From Rhizobium sp. 18055 (lineage in GTDB: Bacteria > Pseudomonadota > Alphaproteobacteria > Rhizobiales > Rhizobiaceae): DNA of 64,000 nt. The stretch spans positions 124,001-188,000 of the forward strand of contig NZ_CACSKD010000008.1 of NCBI RefSeq assembly GCF_902706285.1, read 5' to 3'. Position 1 is the first letter of the stretch. Each line of letters begins with the position of its first letter. Shown one piece after another: positions 41,791 to 51,496 of this stretch. The translations under genes were made by a program, and so were the position numbers. The notes under the pieces were generated by a model, which was not told where the DNA came from, ran no database searches, and worked only from the letters and a program-made list of their open reading frames with translations.

Positions 41791-41868
41791 CGTCTCGAGG
41801 CGGATCAGCACATGAAAGCCTGAGGGCTCCGTATAAGACGACCGGTTGGACCGGGACGACAGGCGTTT

Positions 41869-43416
41869 CTATATTCTTTCGCCGGCATCGAGTTTTTGCA
41901 GAAACGCTGAGGCGCTGTCCCGGTACGATTGCTTCTTGCCCTCATCCATCCGATGCCAGGACGAGAATATCTGGGCGAGACGATGATTTTTCGACAATGT
42001 CTCGGCATTGCGATCCAGAAAGTCCCAATAGAGCGCGTTCAAAGGACATGCTGCGCTGCCGGTCTTCTTGGACACGTCGTAGCTGCAGCCATGGCAGTAG
42101 TCCGACATGCGATCGATATAGGCCCCGCTCGCCGCATAGGGTTTCGAGGCCATGAAACCGTTATCTGCAAATTGGCTCATGCCGATCACATTTGGAAGCT
42201 CGACCCATTCAAAGGCATCGGCATAAACCGAGAGATACCACTCGTGGACGGCATAAGGGTCAAGAGCGGCAAGCATCGAGAAATTTCCGACCACCATGAG
42301 GCGGTGAATATGGTGGGCGTAGGCGTGGGTGATCGTTTGCGTGATAACGGTTGAAAGACAGGCCATATCGGTGTCTCCGCTCCAGAAAAAATCAGGCAGC
42401 GGCCTTTGTGCGTCGAAGACATTGCTGTTTTCGTAACCCGGCATCTTCAGCCAGTAGATGCCACGAATGTATTCGCGCCACCCGATGATCTGACGAATGA
42501 AACCTTCCACGGCGTTCAGCGGCGCTCGCCCTTCCAGATAAGCCCGCTCTGCCGCTCTGCAGATGGCCAAAGGGTCCAGCAGCCCGATATTGATATAGAA
42601 GGACAGCAGCGCGTGGTTGAGAAACGGTTCGTCCTTCAACATCGCATCCTGGGTTTCCCCAAAATTCGGCAGAAAATCCTGCATGAAGGTATCGGCCGCG
42701 CGTTCGGCATCCGCACGGGTAACTGCAAAGGCGAACTTCTTCGTCGAGCCCATATTGCCGGCGAAACTCCGTTCCACAAGATCGAGAACTTCGACGGTGA
42801 TTTCATCGGGTTTGAAAACCGGATGCTTCGGGCGAAACAGGTCCGGTTTCGCAGGCTTGCGATTTTCGGCATCAAAGTTCCATTTGCCGCCCTCCGGCTC
42901 CTTTCCTTGCATCAGCAAGCCGGTTTTGCGGCGCATCTCGCGGTAGAAATATTCCATCGTCAGCGAACGGCGCCCTTCGGCCCAGTCACAGAACTCAGAC
43001 TTGGAACACAGGAACCGGGTATCGGCCCGAATTTCGACCGGGATATTGAGCGCTGATTGCCAGCCTTTCATGGACTGCAACACCCGCCATTCGGAGGATT
43101 CGGTAACGACGACGCGCTCAGGCGAGATATCGGCAACGGCGCGGGCAAGCTCGCCGGTGAACGAGCCGGAATTATCGGCATCGTCCAATCGCGTATAGCG
43201 CAGTTCAAAGCCTCTTGCGCGAAGCTCCTCGGCAAAATGCCGCATGGCGGAGAAAATCAGCGCAATTTTCAGCTTGTGATGCGGCACGTAGGTCGCTTCT
43301 TCGATCACCTCGCACATCAGGATCACATCCCGCTCAGGATCTGCGCTTTCAAGACTGGAAAGCGACAGGGAAAGCTGATCGCCAAGAACGAATATGAGTT
43401 GACGGACGGGCTTCAT
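41869..43416 (-). CDS. phrB: Iron-sulfur bacterial cryptochrome/(6-4) photolyase, PhrB type (515 aa)
   Basis: The cryptochrome/photolyase-related family signature is clear: RQLIFVLGDQLS at the N-terminus, RQIIGWREYIRGIYWLKMP, and TQTITHAYAHHIHRLMVVGN. Four Cys at 353, 441, 444 and 457 (MAC, DYCHGC, SAACPLN) have the same spacing as the [4Fe-4S] ligands of Agrobacterium PhrB, with a constant offset of three residues by my recollection. PhrB repairs (6-4) photoproducts with FAD plus a ribolumazine antenna. The gene is third in line on the minus strand after kaiC-like and kinase genes, with a 196-nt gap. Confidence 0.9.
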   Translation of the reverse strand: MKPVRQLIFVLGDQLSLSLSSLESADPERDVILMCEVIEEATYVPHHKLKIALIFSAMRHFAEELRARGFELRYTRLDDADNSGSFTGELARAVADISPERVVVTESSEWRVLQSMKGWQSALNIPVEIRADTRFLCSKSEFCDWAEGRRSLTMEYFYREMRRKTGLLMQGKEPEGGKWNFDAENRKPAKPDLFRPKHPVFKPDEITVEVLDLVERSFAGNMGSTKKFAFAVTRADAERAADTFMQDFLPNFGETQDAMLKDEPFLNHALLSFYINIGLLDPLAICRAAERAYLEGRAPLNAVEGFIRQIIGWREYIRGIYWLKMPGYENSNVFDAQRPLPDFFWSGDTDMACLSTVITQTITHAYAHHIHRLMVVGNFSMLAALDPYAVHEWYLSVYADAFEWVELPNVIGMSQFADNGFMASKPYAASGAYIDRMSDYCHGCSYDVSKKTGSAACPLNALYWDFLDRNAETLSKNHRLAQIFSSWHRMDEGKKQSYRDSASAFLQKLDAGERI

Positions 43417-43612
43417 CGCGGACGCTTCTGAATGATTGGTGAGTTCTTCATTCCCAAAGTACGCTGTCAGCTACGGGCCGGATCTCCAGAATCGAGAATG
43501 CGCGATCGATTGTCCTTCCAGGGCGACGAAATGTTGCAAATCTACGATAATTTCGAAACGTTATGCGGGCGCTGCTTTTCGCAGTGCCGTATGGCGGTTG
43601 CCACAGACAGCT

Positions 43613-44659
43613 TCATTCAACTTTCGGCTCGATCCGCGAAAGCGCGCCGCTCGCCAGGCACCGAAAGCCGGTTGGGGCAAAACTGATATCGGGAGGCGAT
43701 CCGAGCAATGACCCGAGCGCCGAGCGCACATATCGTGTTCCATATCCCTGCCGGGTGGGCTCATGCACTATCGGCCCTCCCATTTCCACCCAACTCAGAG
43801 AGAATTCGGGTATCCCAGCTTCGGCAATTGCCCAAGTGAGCTCGACCTTCCCATCGGGGTGGGAGAGGGCGCCGTATTTTATGGCGTTGGTGATGAGTTC
43901 GTGCAGGCAGAGCGCAATCGTTGTGCCTGCCTCCCGACCGACAGCGACATCGGGGCCACCGACCTCTATGCGGCTCGCACCACCGCTATTATAAGGCGAA
44001 ACGGTGAGGCTAACGACTGCGGCTAGCGAAACCTGCTCGCCGCCGGCGTCGAAAACCGCTGAATGTACGTTTGAGAGGGCCTGCAGGCGACCCGTGAAAT
44101 CGGTTGCCAACTCCTCAACGGATGCTGCTCTTCGCTTGGTCATCTGAAAAATGGATGAGACGCTTGCCAGGATGTTTTTTACCCGGTGATTGAGTTCCAG
44201 CCGCAGCTCTCGTTCCCGCTCGATGGAATCGCGAACCTGACGTTGCCTTAGCCGTACCAGCAGATTTGACTGGATCGCGTTCACCAACTCCATGGGCGTA
44301 ATGGGACGCGTGTGAAACAGCAGTCTGGAACCCGGCCAGGCGCGTTCCAGTTGGCTGCGAATTCTCGCGATGGGTGCTGCCCGCTCCAACAGGATGATGA
44401 TCGGCACCTCTGACCAGTCCGGCTGCTGTGCGAGATGCGCCGCGATCCGCAACACGACCTCAGGGTTGAGAGCCTCGTGAGTGATCGCGATGATACCAGG
44501 CGACAAGGCAAGATGAGAGATCAGATCCTCATCTGCCTTTGCGGCCTTGACTGCCACTTTCTGTTCACGAAGAAGGGCCGCGATATAATCAGCATCCTTA
44601 CGGAACGGGGCCAGCACGAGCACCCAATCCAGCTCGCTCTCCACCGAGACTGACTTCAC
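43613..44659 (-). CDS. HWE-family histidine kinase with N-terminal pseudo-receiver domain (348 aa)
   Basis: Residues 10-125 resemble a response-regulator receiver fold (DWVLVLAPFRKDADYIAALL, EVPIIILLERA), but the phospho-acceptor position reads IIAITHEAL, with no Asp, so it is a pseudo-receiver. The kinase part has the phospho-acceptor His in LELNHRVKNILASV (H158), the N-box CLHELITNAIKYGALS and SWVEMGGP, the HWE features. There are no membrane spans. It overlaps the KaiC-like gene by 4 nt and is probably its output or partner kinase. Confidence 0.85.
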   Translation of the reverse strand: MKSVSVESELDWVLVLAPFRKDADYIAALLREQKVAVKAAKADEDLISHLALSPGIIAITHEALNPEVVLRIAAHLAQQPDWSEVPIIILLERAAPIARIRSQLERAWPGSRLLFHTRPITPMELVNAIQSNLLVRLRQRQVRDSIERERELRLELNHRVKNILASVSSIFQMTKRRAASVEELATDFTGRLQALSNVHSAVFDAGGEQVSLAAVVSLTVSPYNSGGASRIEVGGPDVAVGREAGTTIALCLHELITNAIKYGALSHPDGKVELTWAIAEAGIPEFSLSWVEMGGPIVHEPTRQGYGTRYVRSALGSLLGSPPDISFAPTGFRCLASGALSRIEPKVE

Positions 44660-46098
44660 TTTGGATCGGGAAGCGGATTGTAGGCGACGACGCTAACGCT
44701 GCCACTTTCGATCAGCAGTTCCTGAACATTCAGGTCGTGCGGGCCATGACGTTTTTTCACAACGGTAATGTTTCGCCGAAGCCGCCCTTCGTGCTCGACG
44801 ATCCGCAGCAGAAGAACCGTGTCACCCAGGAAACTCACATCAACATCGATGCCGACATTCTGACCGATCAGGCCATGCTGCGCCACGATCAGCATGGTCA
44901 GAACGCCGGATCGGGCGAGATATTTCAGGAGGGACTGGATGTCGCGAACCGCCTTCTCGCGGTGCGGGAGCGAATTCAGGTATCCAGTCAGGCTGTCGAT
45001 AACCACCACCCGCGCCTTGTTCTGCGTCACGGCGTCCTGGACAATCTGGCCGAATTCGCCGGGCGAGATCTCATTCGGATTGAAGTCGCGCAAGACCAGC
45101 TTGCCATCCTTATGGAACTGCCGCAGGTCCATGCCCAGGCCCTCCGAACGGCGGAAGAACGTTTCGAGCCGCTCCTCGAACAGAAACAGTGCAACGTTCT
45201 CACCACGCTTCAGGGCCGCAGTCGCATAGAGGGACGACATTGTTGATTTGCCGGTGCCCGACTGTCCTATGACCAGTGTTGTCGTTCCGGATTCCTGCCC
45301 ACCCCCGAACATGTCATCCAGCGCGGAAACGCCGGATTTGATCAGCTGCGGCTTCACGGTGTCGGACGCGGTACTGGGCATGATGCGGGGAAAAACGACG
45401 ACGCCCTGCCCCTCCCGAATAGCCATGTCGTGATATCCATCGGCGACAGGCACGCCGCGCATCTTCGAAACCTCGATACGGCGACGAACGCCGCCATATT
45501 CCTCAAGCGATTTGTCAAACCGAATGACACCGTGGGCGAGACCCTCGACTTCCTCGCCGCTGCGATCATAGCCAGGGGTTTGCGTGTCGAGAAGCAGGGC
45601 CAGGATATTCCGTTTCGCAAGAAAGGACTTGAAGCCGATGAGTTCGCGACGAAACCGCGGGGAATCGCCGGTAATCAGGCGTATTTCGAGGAGAGAGTCA
45701 TAAACGAGCCGACTGGGCTTGTGTTTCTCGATTGCGGCTTCGATCGCCTTCCTGGTTTCATCCAGACGAAGATCGGCAGTCAGGAATATGCTCTGGTCAT
45801 CGGCCTCGTTTACCGTGCCCGATGTGGATAACTCTTCCACACGGATACCGTCCAGCGTCCAGCCATGCGAAGTCGCGATCGCCTGAAGTTCGGCGGCCGT
45901 CTGCGAAAGTGTAACGTAAATGCAGCTTTCGCCCGCTTCCACGCCGGCTCGCAGGAACTGCAGTGCGGCCGTTGTCTTGCCGGAGCCCGGGGCTCCTTGA
46001 AGCATGTAGAGGTTCGATGTCGGCATGCCACCGCGGAGGATTTCGTCCAGTCCAGAAATTCCGGTGCTGACAACAGAGGGGGTTTTCTGTTTGGGCAT
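44656..46098 (-). CDS. KaiC-like double-domain RecA/RadA-type ATPase (480 aa)
   Basis: Two tandem KaiC domains: P-loops GAPGSGKT (residues 35-42) and GQSGTGKS (278-285), each with a Walker B-like strand (RLVYDSLLEIR; RVVVIDSLTGYL). In cyanobacterial KaiC each domain has a catalytic Glu pair in V-T-F-E-E. The first domain here reads VTLSQ (65-66 SQ), the second LFLFEER (E308-E309), so only CII keeps it. At the KaiC Ser431/Thr432 phosphosite the sequence is DVSFLGDT: Ser422 is kept and Thr is replaced by Phe. No kaiA or kaiB is seen. The operon with a pseudo-receiver kinase suggests a signalling ATPase. Confidence 0.88.
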   Translation of the reverse strand: MPKQKTPSVVSTGISGLDEILRGGMPTSNLYMLQGAPGSGKTTAALQFLRAGVEAGESCIYVTLSQTAAELQAIATSHGWTLDGIRVEELSTSGTVNEADDQSIFLTADLRLDETRKAIEAAIEKHKPSRLVYDSLLEIRLITGDSPRFRRELIGFKSFLAKRNILALLLDTQTPGYDRSGEEVEGLAHGVIRFDKSLEEYGGVRRRIEVSKMRGVPVADGYHDMAIREGQGVVVFPRIMPSTASDTVKPQLIKSGVSALDDMFGGGQESGTTTLVIGQSGTGKSTMSSLYATAALKRGENVALFLFEERLETFFRRSEGLGMDLRQFHKDGKLVLRDFNPNEISPGEFGQIVQDAVTQNKARVVVIDSLTGYLNSLPHREKAVRDIQSLLKYLARSGVLTMLIVAQHGLIGQNVGIDVDVSFLGDTVLLLRIVEHEGRLRRNITVVKKRHGPHDLNVQELLIESGSVSVVAYNPLPDPK

Positions 46099-46579
46099 AT
46101 CTGTCTTTCGCTACGATGCATTTCGCAAACTGATGATCAAGGCGCGCTTTATCCGCGAATGAGGCGCCGTAGACGTTATATTTGTCCTTCGCAAAACATC
46201 AATAACGATGGTTTGCTGCAGAGTAGAAATGCCCCTGGAACCAGTTCGGCTGGGTTCGAGCGCCTGTATCAGGCGATTTGTCCGGCGGTCTGTCAGCACG
46301 CTGCGTGGAAAGAACCGGATCGATTGCGGCAAATCGCGCCACGGTGCGCCTGTTTTCATGCCGACGCGACGGTCCTTGATGATGCCATGGACAATGTTTC
46401 GCATTGATCTGTAGATCATGTACTCGAGTGCGAAAGGACGGGCCCATTGATTGCTTCTCGCTTCCTTGAGAAGGTTATATGATACAAGGCTGTTAGTTGT
46501 GTCGTCGGGCCCCGGTTTCTGGAGGGAGCCAGTCCGACGCACAGGTATCGATCGTTTGCAGGTCTTGGGAGGACTGCCG
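46099..46579. other. Divergent intergenic region between kaiC-like and fdsG genes
   Basis: The 480-nt spacer holds a degenerate IS5-type fragment in its middle (about 46195-46371) and presumably both promoters. No other gene was recognised; open frames extending upstream from fdsG (to 46451) lack a ribosome site and homology. Confidence 0.5.
46195..46371 (-). pseudogene. Remnant of an IS5-family transposase
   Basis: The minus-strand frame contains RRVGMKTGAPWRDLPQSIRF, close to the RTGAPWRDLPERFG block at the N-terminus of IS5-family transposases, followed by a scrambled continuation (TNRLIQALEP, STLQQTIVIDV) that recalls the next conserved blocks. There is no start, no DDE region and no terminal repeats, so only a decayed fragment remains. 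Confidence 0.4.
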
Positions 46580-47059
46580 ATGAACATCCATATCGCTGAG
46601 AGCGATATCGCGGGTCACGTGCGTGAGATCGCGGATCAGTTCAAAGCGCTCGAGGGGCCGCTTCTGCCGATCCTGCACGCGGTCCAGCACGCTTTCGGTT
46701 TTATCCCGCAGGAGGCAGTGCCGGTCATCGCGGCAGAGCTCAACCTGTCTCGCGCCGACGTGCATGGTGTCGTCAGCTTCTATCATGACTATCGCGATCA
46801 TCCTGCCGGTCGGCACGTTCTGCGGCTCTGTCGGGCCGAGGCCTGCCAGTCGATGGGCGGCGATCAACTGGCGGCGCGGGTGAAAGCGATGCTCGGCATC
46901 GACTGGCACGGGACGACGCCCGATGGGGCGATCACGCTCGAACCGGTCTTCTGCCTCGGGCTCTGTTCGTGCTCGCCGACCGCAATGATGGACGGCGAGG
47001 TCCATGGCCGGGTGGATATCGCCGATCTCGAAGAGATGATTTCGGAGGCGCGCCGATGA
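46580..47059 (+). CDS. fdsG: NAD-dependent formate dehydrogenase gamma subunit (159 aa)
   Basis: Start at 46580 behind TTGGGAGGACTGCCG. It is NuoE-like, with [2Fe-2S] Cys in LRLCRAEACQS and EPVFCLGLCSCSPTAMM, and LLPILHAVQHAFGFIPQEA at the N-terminus. It transfers electrons between the Mo-containing alpha subunit and the FMN beta subunit in the cytoplasmic, molybdenum-dependent formate dehydrogenase. First gene of fdsGBA-D. Confidence 0.92.
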   Translation: MNIHIAESDIAGHVREIADQFKALEGPLLPILHAVQHAFGFIPQEAVPVIAAELNLSRADVHGVVSFYHDYRDHPAGRHVLRLCRAEACQSMGGDQLAARVKAMLGIDWHGTTPDGAITLEPVFCLGLCSCSPTAMMDGEVHGRVDIADLEEMISEARR

Positions 47060-48612
47060 CCGTGAAGATTTACGTTCCACGTGATGCCGCTGCTCTGGCA
47101 CTTGGGGCCGAAAAGGTCGCGCAAGCCGTCGTCCGCGAGATTTCAGCCCGTGGTCTCGATGCGACGATCGTGCGCAACGGTTCGCGTGGCATGCATTGGC
47201 TGGAGCCGCTGCTCGAGATCGAGGTTGACGGCAAGCGGATCGGCTACGGGCCGGTAAAGGCGCGGGACGTGCAGGCACTTTTCGATGCCGGGCTGATGTC
47301 GGGCGGCGACCACGCGCTCTGTCTCGGTGACGTCGAGGAATTGCCGTTTCTCAAGCGGCAGACGCGGCTGACCTTTGCCCGCTGCGGCGTGATCGATCCT
47401 TTGTCGCTTGATGACTACGAGGCACATGGCGGTCTTGCCGGACTGCGCATGGCGGTGTCCATGCAGCCTTCCGATATCGTCACCGAGGTGACCGCGTCAG
47501 GCTTGCGCGGTCGCGGCGGCGCCGGCTTCCCGACTGGTATCAAGTGGAAGACGGTGCTGGATGCGCCGGGCGCGCGCAAATACATCGTCTGCAACGCCGA
47601 CGAGGGAGACAGCGGCACCTTCGCCGACCGGATGATCATGGAGGGCGATCCCTTCGTGCTGATTGAAGGCATGGCGATCGCCGGATTGGCGACCGGCGCA
47701 ACCAAGGGCTTCGTTTACACACGCTCGGAATATCCGCACGCGATCATGGCGATGAGCCGCGCGATCGATATCGCACGCAGCGCCGGTGTGTTGGGTGCGT
47801 CCGTCCTGGGCTCAGGCAGGGCATTTGACATCGAGGTGCGCACGGGTGCGGGCGCCTATGTTTGCGGCGAGGAGACTGCCCTGCTGAACAGCCTGGAGGG
47901 CAAGCGCGGCGTCGTTCGCGCCAAGCCACCGCTGCCGGCTCACAAAGGCCTGTTCGACTGTCCCACTGTGATCAACAACGTCATCTCGCTCGCCTCCGTG
48001 CCGGTGATCATGGCGAGAGGGGCCGCCTACTACCGGGATTTCGGCATCGGCCGTTCGCGCGGCACGATCCCACTGCAGATATCAGGCAATGTGAAGCATG
48101 CCGGCCTGTTCGAAACCGCTTTCGGGATCTCGCTTGGCGATATCATCGACGATATCGGTGGCGGCACCGCCTCGGGCAGACCGGTAAAAGCCGTACAGGT
48201 CGGCGGCCCGCTCGGCGCCTATTTCCCACGTGCGCTGTTCGACACGCCGTTCGACTACGAGGCTTTTGCGGCCAGAGACGGGCTGATCGGCCATGCAGGC
48301 ATTGTCGTGTTCGACGATAGCGCCGACATGCTCAAACAGGCCCGTTTCGCGATGGAATTCTGCACCGTTGAAAGCTGTGGCAAGTGCACGCCCTGCCGGA
48401 TCGGCTCGACGCGCGGCGTCGAAACGGCAGACAAGATTGCGCGAGGAATAGAACCGGAGAAAAACCGGGAGCTTCTCGCCGATCTCTGCAACACGATGAA
48501 ATTCGGGTCTCTCTGTGCGCTCGGCGGCTTCACACCTTATCCCGTGATGAGCGCCATGAGGCATTTTCCGGATGATTTCGCGCCCACACCCCTGATCCAA
48601 GCGGCGGAGTAG
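47056..48612 (+). CDS. fdsB: NAD-dependent formate dehydrogenase beta subunit (518 aa)
   Basis: Start overlaps the fdsG stop (ATGA). It has an N-terminal thioredoxin-like part, then the NuoF-like FMN/NADH domain (SGLRGRGGAGFPTGIKWKTV, YIVCNADEGDSGTFADR, GAGAYVCGEETALLNSLEG) and a C-terminal [4Fe-4S] motif ESCGKCTPCRIGSTRG. It reduces NAD+ with electrons from formate. Confidence 0.93.
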   Translation: MTVKIYVPRDAAALALGAEKVAQAVVREISARGLDATIVRNGSRGMHWLEPLLEIEVDGKRIGYGPVKARDVQALFDAGLMSGGDHALCLGDVEELPFLKRQTRLTFARCGVIDPLSLDDYEAHGGLAGLRMAVSMQPSDIVTEVTASGLRGRGGAGFPTGIKWKTVLDAPGARKYIVCNADEGDSGTFADRMIMEGDPFVLIEGMAIAGLATGATKGFVYTRSEYPHAIMAMSRAIDIARSAGVLGASVLGSGRAFDIEVRTGAGAYVCGEETALLNSLEGKRGVVRAKPPLPAHKGLFDCPTVINNVISLASVPVIMARGAAYYRDFGIGRSRGTIPLQISGNVKHAGLFETAFGISLGDIIDDIGGGTASGRPVKAVQVGGPLGAYFPRALFDTPFDYEAFAARDGLIGHAGIVVFDDSADMLKQARFAMEFCTVESCGKCTPCRIGSTRGVETADKIARGIEPEKNRELLADLCNTMKFGSLCALGGFTPYPVMSAMRHFPDDFAPTPLIQAAE

Positions 48613-48616
48613 CACC

Positions 48617-51496
48617 ATGCCCCTCGTCCACGAAATCGACTACGGCACACCCGCCTCACCTTCCGAGACCCTGGTGACGCTGACAATCGACGGCAATATG
48701 GTGACAGTGCCCGAGGGCACCTCGATCATGCGTGCCGCTATGGATGCCGGAACCGAGATTCCAAAGCTCTGCGCCACCGACATGTTAGAGGCATTCGGTT
48801 CCTGTCGTCTCTGTCTGGTGGAGGTGCAGGGACGCGCCGGAATGCCGGCCTCCTGCACGACACCGGTTGCGCCGGGGATGGTGGTCTCGACCCAGACGCC
48901 ACGACTGAAGGATGTCAGGCGCGGGGTGATGGAACTGTATATTTCCGACCACCCGCTCGACTGCCTCACATGTGCCGCCAACGGCGATTGCGAGTTGCAG
49001 GATATGGCAGGTGCCGTCGGGCTGCGCGACGTGCGCTTCGGCTACGAAGGCGACAACCACGTCAAGGCGCGAGACACCGGCGGCATCAATCTCAAATGGG
49101 CGCCAAAGGATGAGACCAATCCCTATTTCACCTTCGACCCCGCCAAATGTATTGTCTGCTCGCGGTGCGTCCGGGCTTGCGAAGAGGTTCAGGGAACATT
49201 CGCGCTGACGATCGAAGGCCGCGGCTTCGATTCCAGGGTTTCGGCCGGCATGCACGAGGATTTCATCTCGTCGGAATGCGTCTCCTGCGGCGCCTGTGTG
49301 CAAGCTTGCCCGACCGCGACACTGACCGAGAAATCGGTGATCGCGATCGGCCAGCCGGAGCATTCCGTCGTCACCACCTGCGCGTATTGCGGCGTCGGCT
49401 GTTCGTTCAAGGCGGAAATGCGCGGCGAGGAACTGGTGCGCATGGTACCGTGGAAGGATGGACAGGCCAACCGCGGGCACTCCTGCGTCAAAGGCCGCTT
49501 CGCCTATGGCTATTCCAGCCACAAGGACCGGATCCTCAACCCGATGATGCGCGAGAAGATCACCGATCCCTGGCGTGAGGTCAGCTGGGACGAGGCTTTC
49601 GCACATGTCGCGACAGAGTTTCGGCGGATACAGTACCAGTATGGCCGGGATTCGGTTGGTGGCATCACGTCGTCACGCTGCACCAACGAAGAGACTTATC
49701 TGGTGCAGAAGCTGGTGCGCGCCGGCTTCGGCAACAACAATGTCGATACCTGTGCCCGTGTCTGCCATTCGCCGACCGGATACGGTCTCGGCCAGGCCTT
49801 CGGCACATCGGCCGGAACGCAAAATTTCGACAGCGTCGATCAAAGCGATGTCGTTGTCATTATCGGCGCCAACCCGACCGATGGACATCCGGTTTTTGCC
49901 TCCCGGCTGAAGAAGCGACTGAGGCAGGGCGCCAAGCTGATCGTCATCGATCCCCGGCGCACGGATATCGTCCGCTCGCCCCATGTGGAAGCGGCCTTTC
50001 ACCTGCCGCTGAAACCCGGCACCAACGTTGCGGTGATGACCTCTCTGGCACATGTGATCGTGACCGAGGGACTGTGCGACGAGCGCTTCATTCGCGAGCG
50101 TTGCGACTGGTCGGAATTCGAGGACTGGGCCGCCTTCGTGACCGCGCCGGAACACAGCCCGGAGCAGACGGAGAGCTTCACCGGGGTTCCCGCCGACATG
50201 CTGCGCGGCGCTGCCCGGCTTTATGCGACCGGCGGCAACGGCGCGATCTATTACGGTCTCGGTGTTACCGAGCACAGCCAGGGTTCGACCACCGTCATGG
50301 CAATCGCCAATCTGGCGATGGTGACAGGCAATATCGGCCGCCCCGGTGTGGGCGTGAACCCGCTGCGCGGGCAGAACAACGTACAGGGCTCCTGCGACAT
50401 GGGCTCCTTCCCCCATGAACTGCCGGGCTATCGCCATGTGTCCGACGACGCAACCCGCGATATCTTCGAGAAGCTCTGGGGCGTGACGATCAGCGACGAG
50501 CCGGGCCTGCGCATTCCCAACATGCTGGATGCCGCGGTCGATGGATCGTTCAAGGGGCTCTATGTGCAGGGCGAGGATATCCTGCAATCGGACCCCGACA
50601 CCAAGCACGTCGCGGCAGGGCTGGCTGCGATGGAATGCGTGGTGGTCCATGACCTCTTCCTGAACGAGACGGCGAACTATGCGCATGTCTTCCTGCCGGG
50701 ATCGAGCTTCCTCGAGAAGGACGGGACCTTCACCAATGCCGAGCGCCGCATCAATCGCGTGCGCAAGGTGATGAGCCCGAAGAACGGATACGCCGATTGG
50801 GAGGTGACGCAAAAGCTGGCGCAGGCAATGGGCCTGGGGTGGAACTACAAGCATCCGTCACAGATCATGGACGAAATCGCGCTGACGACCCCAAGCTTTG
50901 CTCTCGTCTCCTACGACTACCTGGAGAAGATGGGCTCCGTGCAGTGGCCCTGCAACGAGGCGCATCCGCTGGGCTCGCCGATCATGCACGTCGATGGCTT
51001 CGTGCGTGGCAAGGGCAAGTTCATCCGCACCGAATATATCGCGACAGACGAGCGCACCGGACCGCGTTTTCCCCTGCTCCTCACCACCGGGCGCATTCTC
51101 AGCCAGTACAATGTCGGTGCGCAGACCCGACGCACGGACAATGTGGTGTGGCACGCCGAGGACCGCTTGGAAATCCACCCGCACGACGCCGAACAGCGCG
51201 GTATTCGAGATGGCGACTGGGTGAAGCTGATAAGCCGTTCGGGCGACACCACGCTGCGTTCGCTGATCACGGATCGGGTATCGCCGGGCGTCGTCTACAC
51301 CACGTTCCACCACCCCGACACGCAGGCCAATGTCATTACGACCGACTACTCGGACTGGGCGACCAACTGTCCGGAGTACAAGGTGACTGCGGTGCAGGTA
51401 TCACCTTCCAACGGCCCGTCGGATTGGCAAGTCGAATATGATGAGCAGGCACGGCAAAGCCGTCGGATATCGGGAAAGCTCGAGCCGGCTGAGTGA
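48617..51496 (+). CDS. fdsA: NAD-dependent formate dehydrogenase alpha subunit, molybdoenzyme (959 aa)
   Basis: The N-terminal [2Fe-2S] domain (SCRLCLVEVQG) is followed by His/Cys and ferredoxin-type clusters (DHPLDCLTCAANGDCELQD, CIVCSRCVRACEEVQG, CVSCGACVQACPTATL), then the [4Fe-4S] motif CAYCGVGCSFKAE of the catalytic domain. The Mo ligand Cys is in CARVCHSPTGYG near residue 386. The C-terminal molydop-binding domain has LLLTTGRILSQYNVGAQTR. The length is normal for FdsA. The enzyme oxidises formate to CO2. Confidence 0.93.
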   Translation: MPLVHEIDYGTPASPSETLVTLTIDGNMVTVPEGTSIMRAAMDAGTEIPKLCATDMLEAFGSCRLCLVEVQGRAGMPASCTTPVAPGMVVSTQTPRLKDVRRGVMELYISDHPLDCLTCAANGDCELQDMAGAVGLRDVRFGYEGDNHVKARDTGGINLKWAPKDETNPYFTFDPAKCIVCSRCVRACEEVQGTFALTIEGRGFDSRVSAGMHEDFISSECVSCGACVQACPTATLTEKSVIAIGQPEHSVVTTCAYCGVGCSFKAEMRGEELVRMVPWKDGQANRGHSCVKGRFAYGYSSHKDRILNPMMREKITDPWREVSWDEAFAHVATEFRRIQYQYGRDSVGGITSSRCTNEETYLVQKLVRAGFGNNNVDTCARVCHSPTGYGLGQAFGTSAGTQNFDSVDQSDVVVIIGANPTDGHPVFASRLKKRLRQGAKLIVIDPRRTDIVRSPHVEAAFHLPLKPGTNVAVMTSLAHVIVTEGLCDERFIRERCDWSEFEDWAAFVTAPEHSPEQTESFTGVPADMLRGAARLYATGGNGAIYYGLGVTEHSQGSTTVMAIANLAMVTGNIGRPGVGVNPLRGQNNVQGSCDMGSFPHELPGYRHVSDDATRDIFEKLWGVTISDEPGLRIPNMLDAAVDGSFKGLYVQGEDILQSDPDTKHVAAGLAAMECVVVHDLFLNETANYAHVFLPGSSFLEKDGTFTNAERRINRVRKVMSPKNGYADWEVTQKLAQAMGLGWNYKHPSQIMDEIALTTPSFALVSYDYLEKMGSVQWPCNEAHPLGSPIMHVDGFVRGKGKFIRTEYIATDERTGPRFPLLLTTGRILSQYNVGAQTRRTDNVVWHAEDRLEIHPHDAEQRGIRDGDWVKLISRSGDTTLRSLITDRVSPGVVYTTFHHPDTQANVITTDYSDWATNCPEYKVTAVQVSPSNGPSDWQVEYDEQARQSRRISGKLEPAE

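Noticed and set aside
49673..50854. 393-codon minus-strand frame inside fdsA
   Set aside because: Antisense shadow of a well-conserved molybdoenzyme gene.
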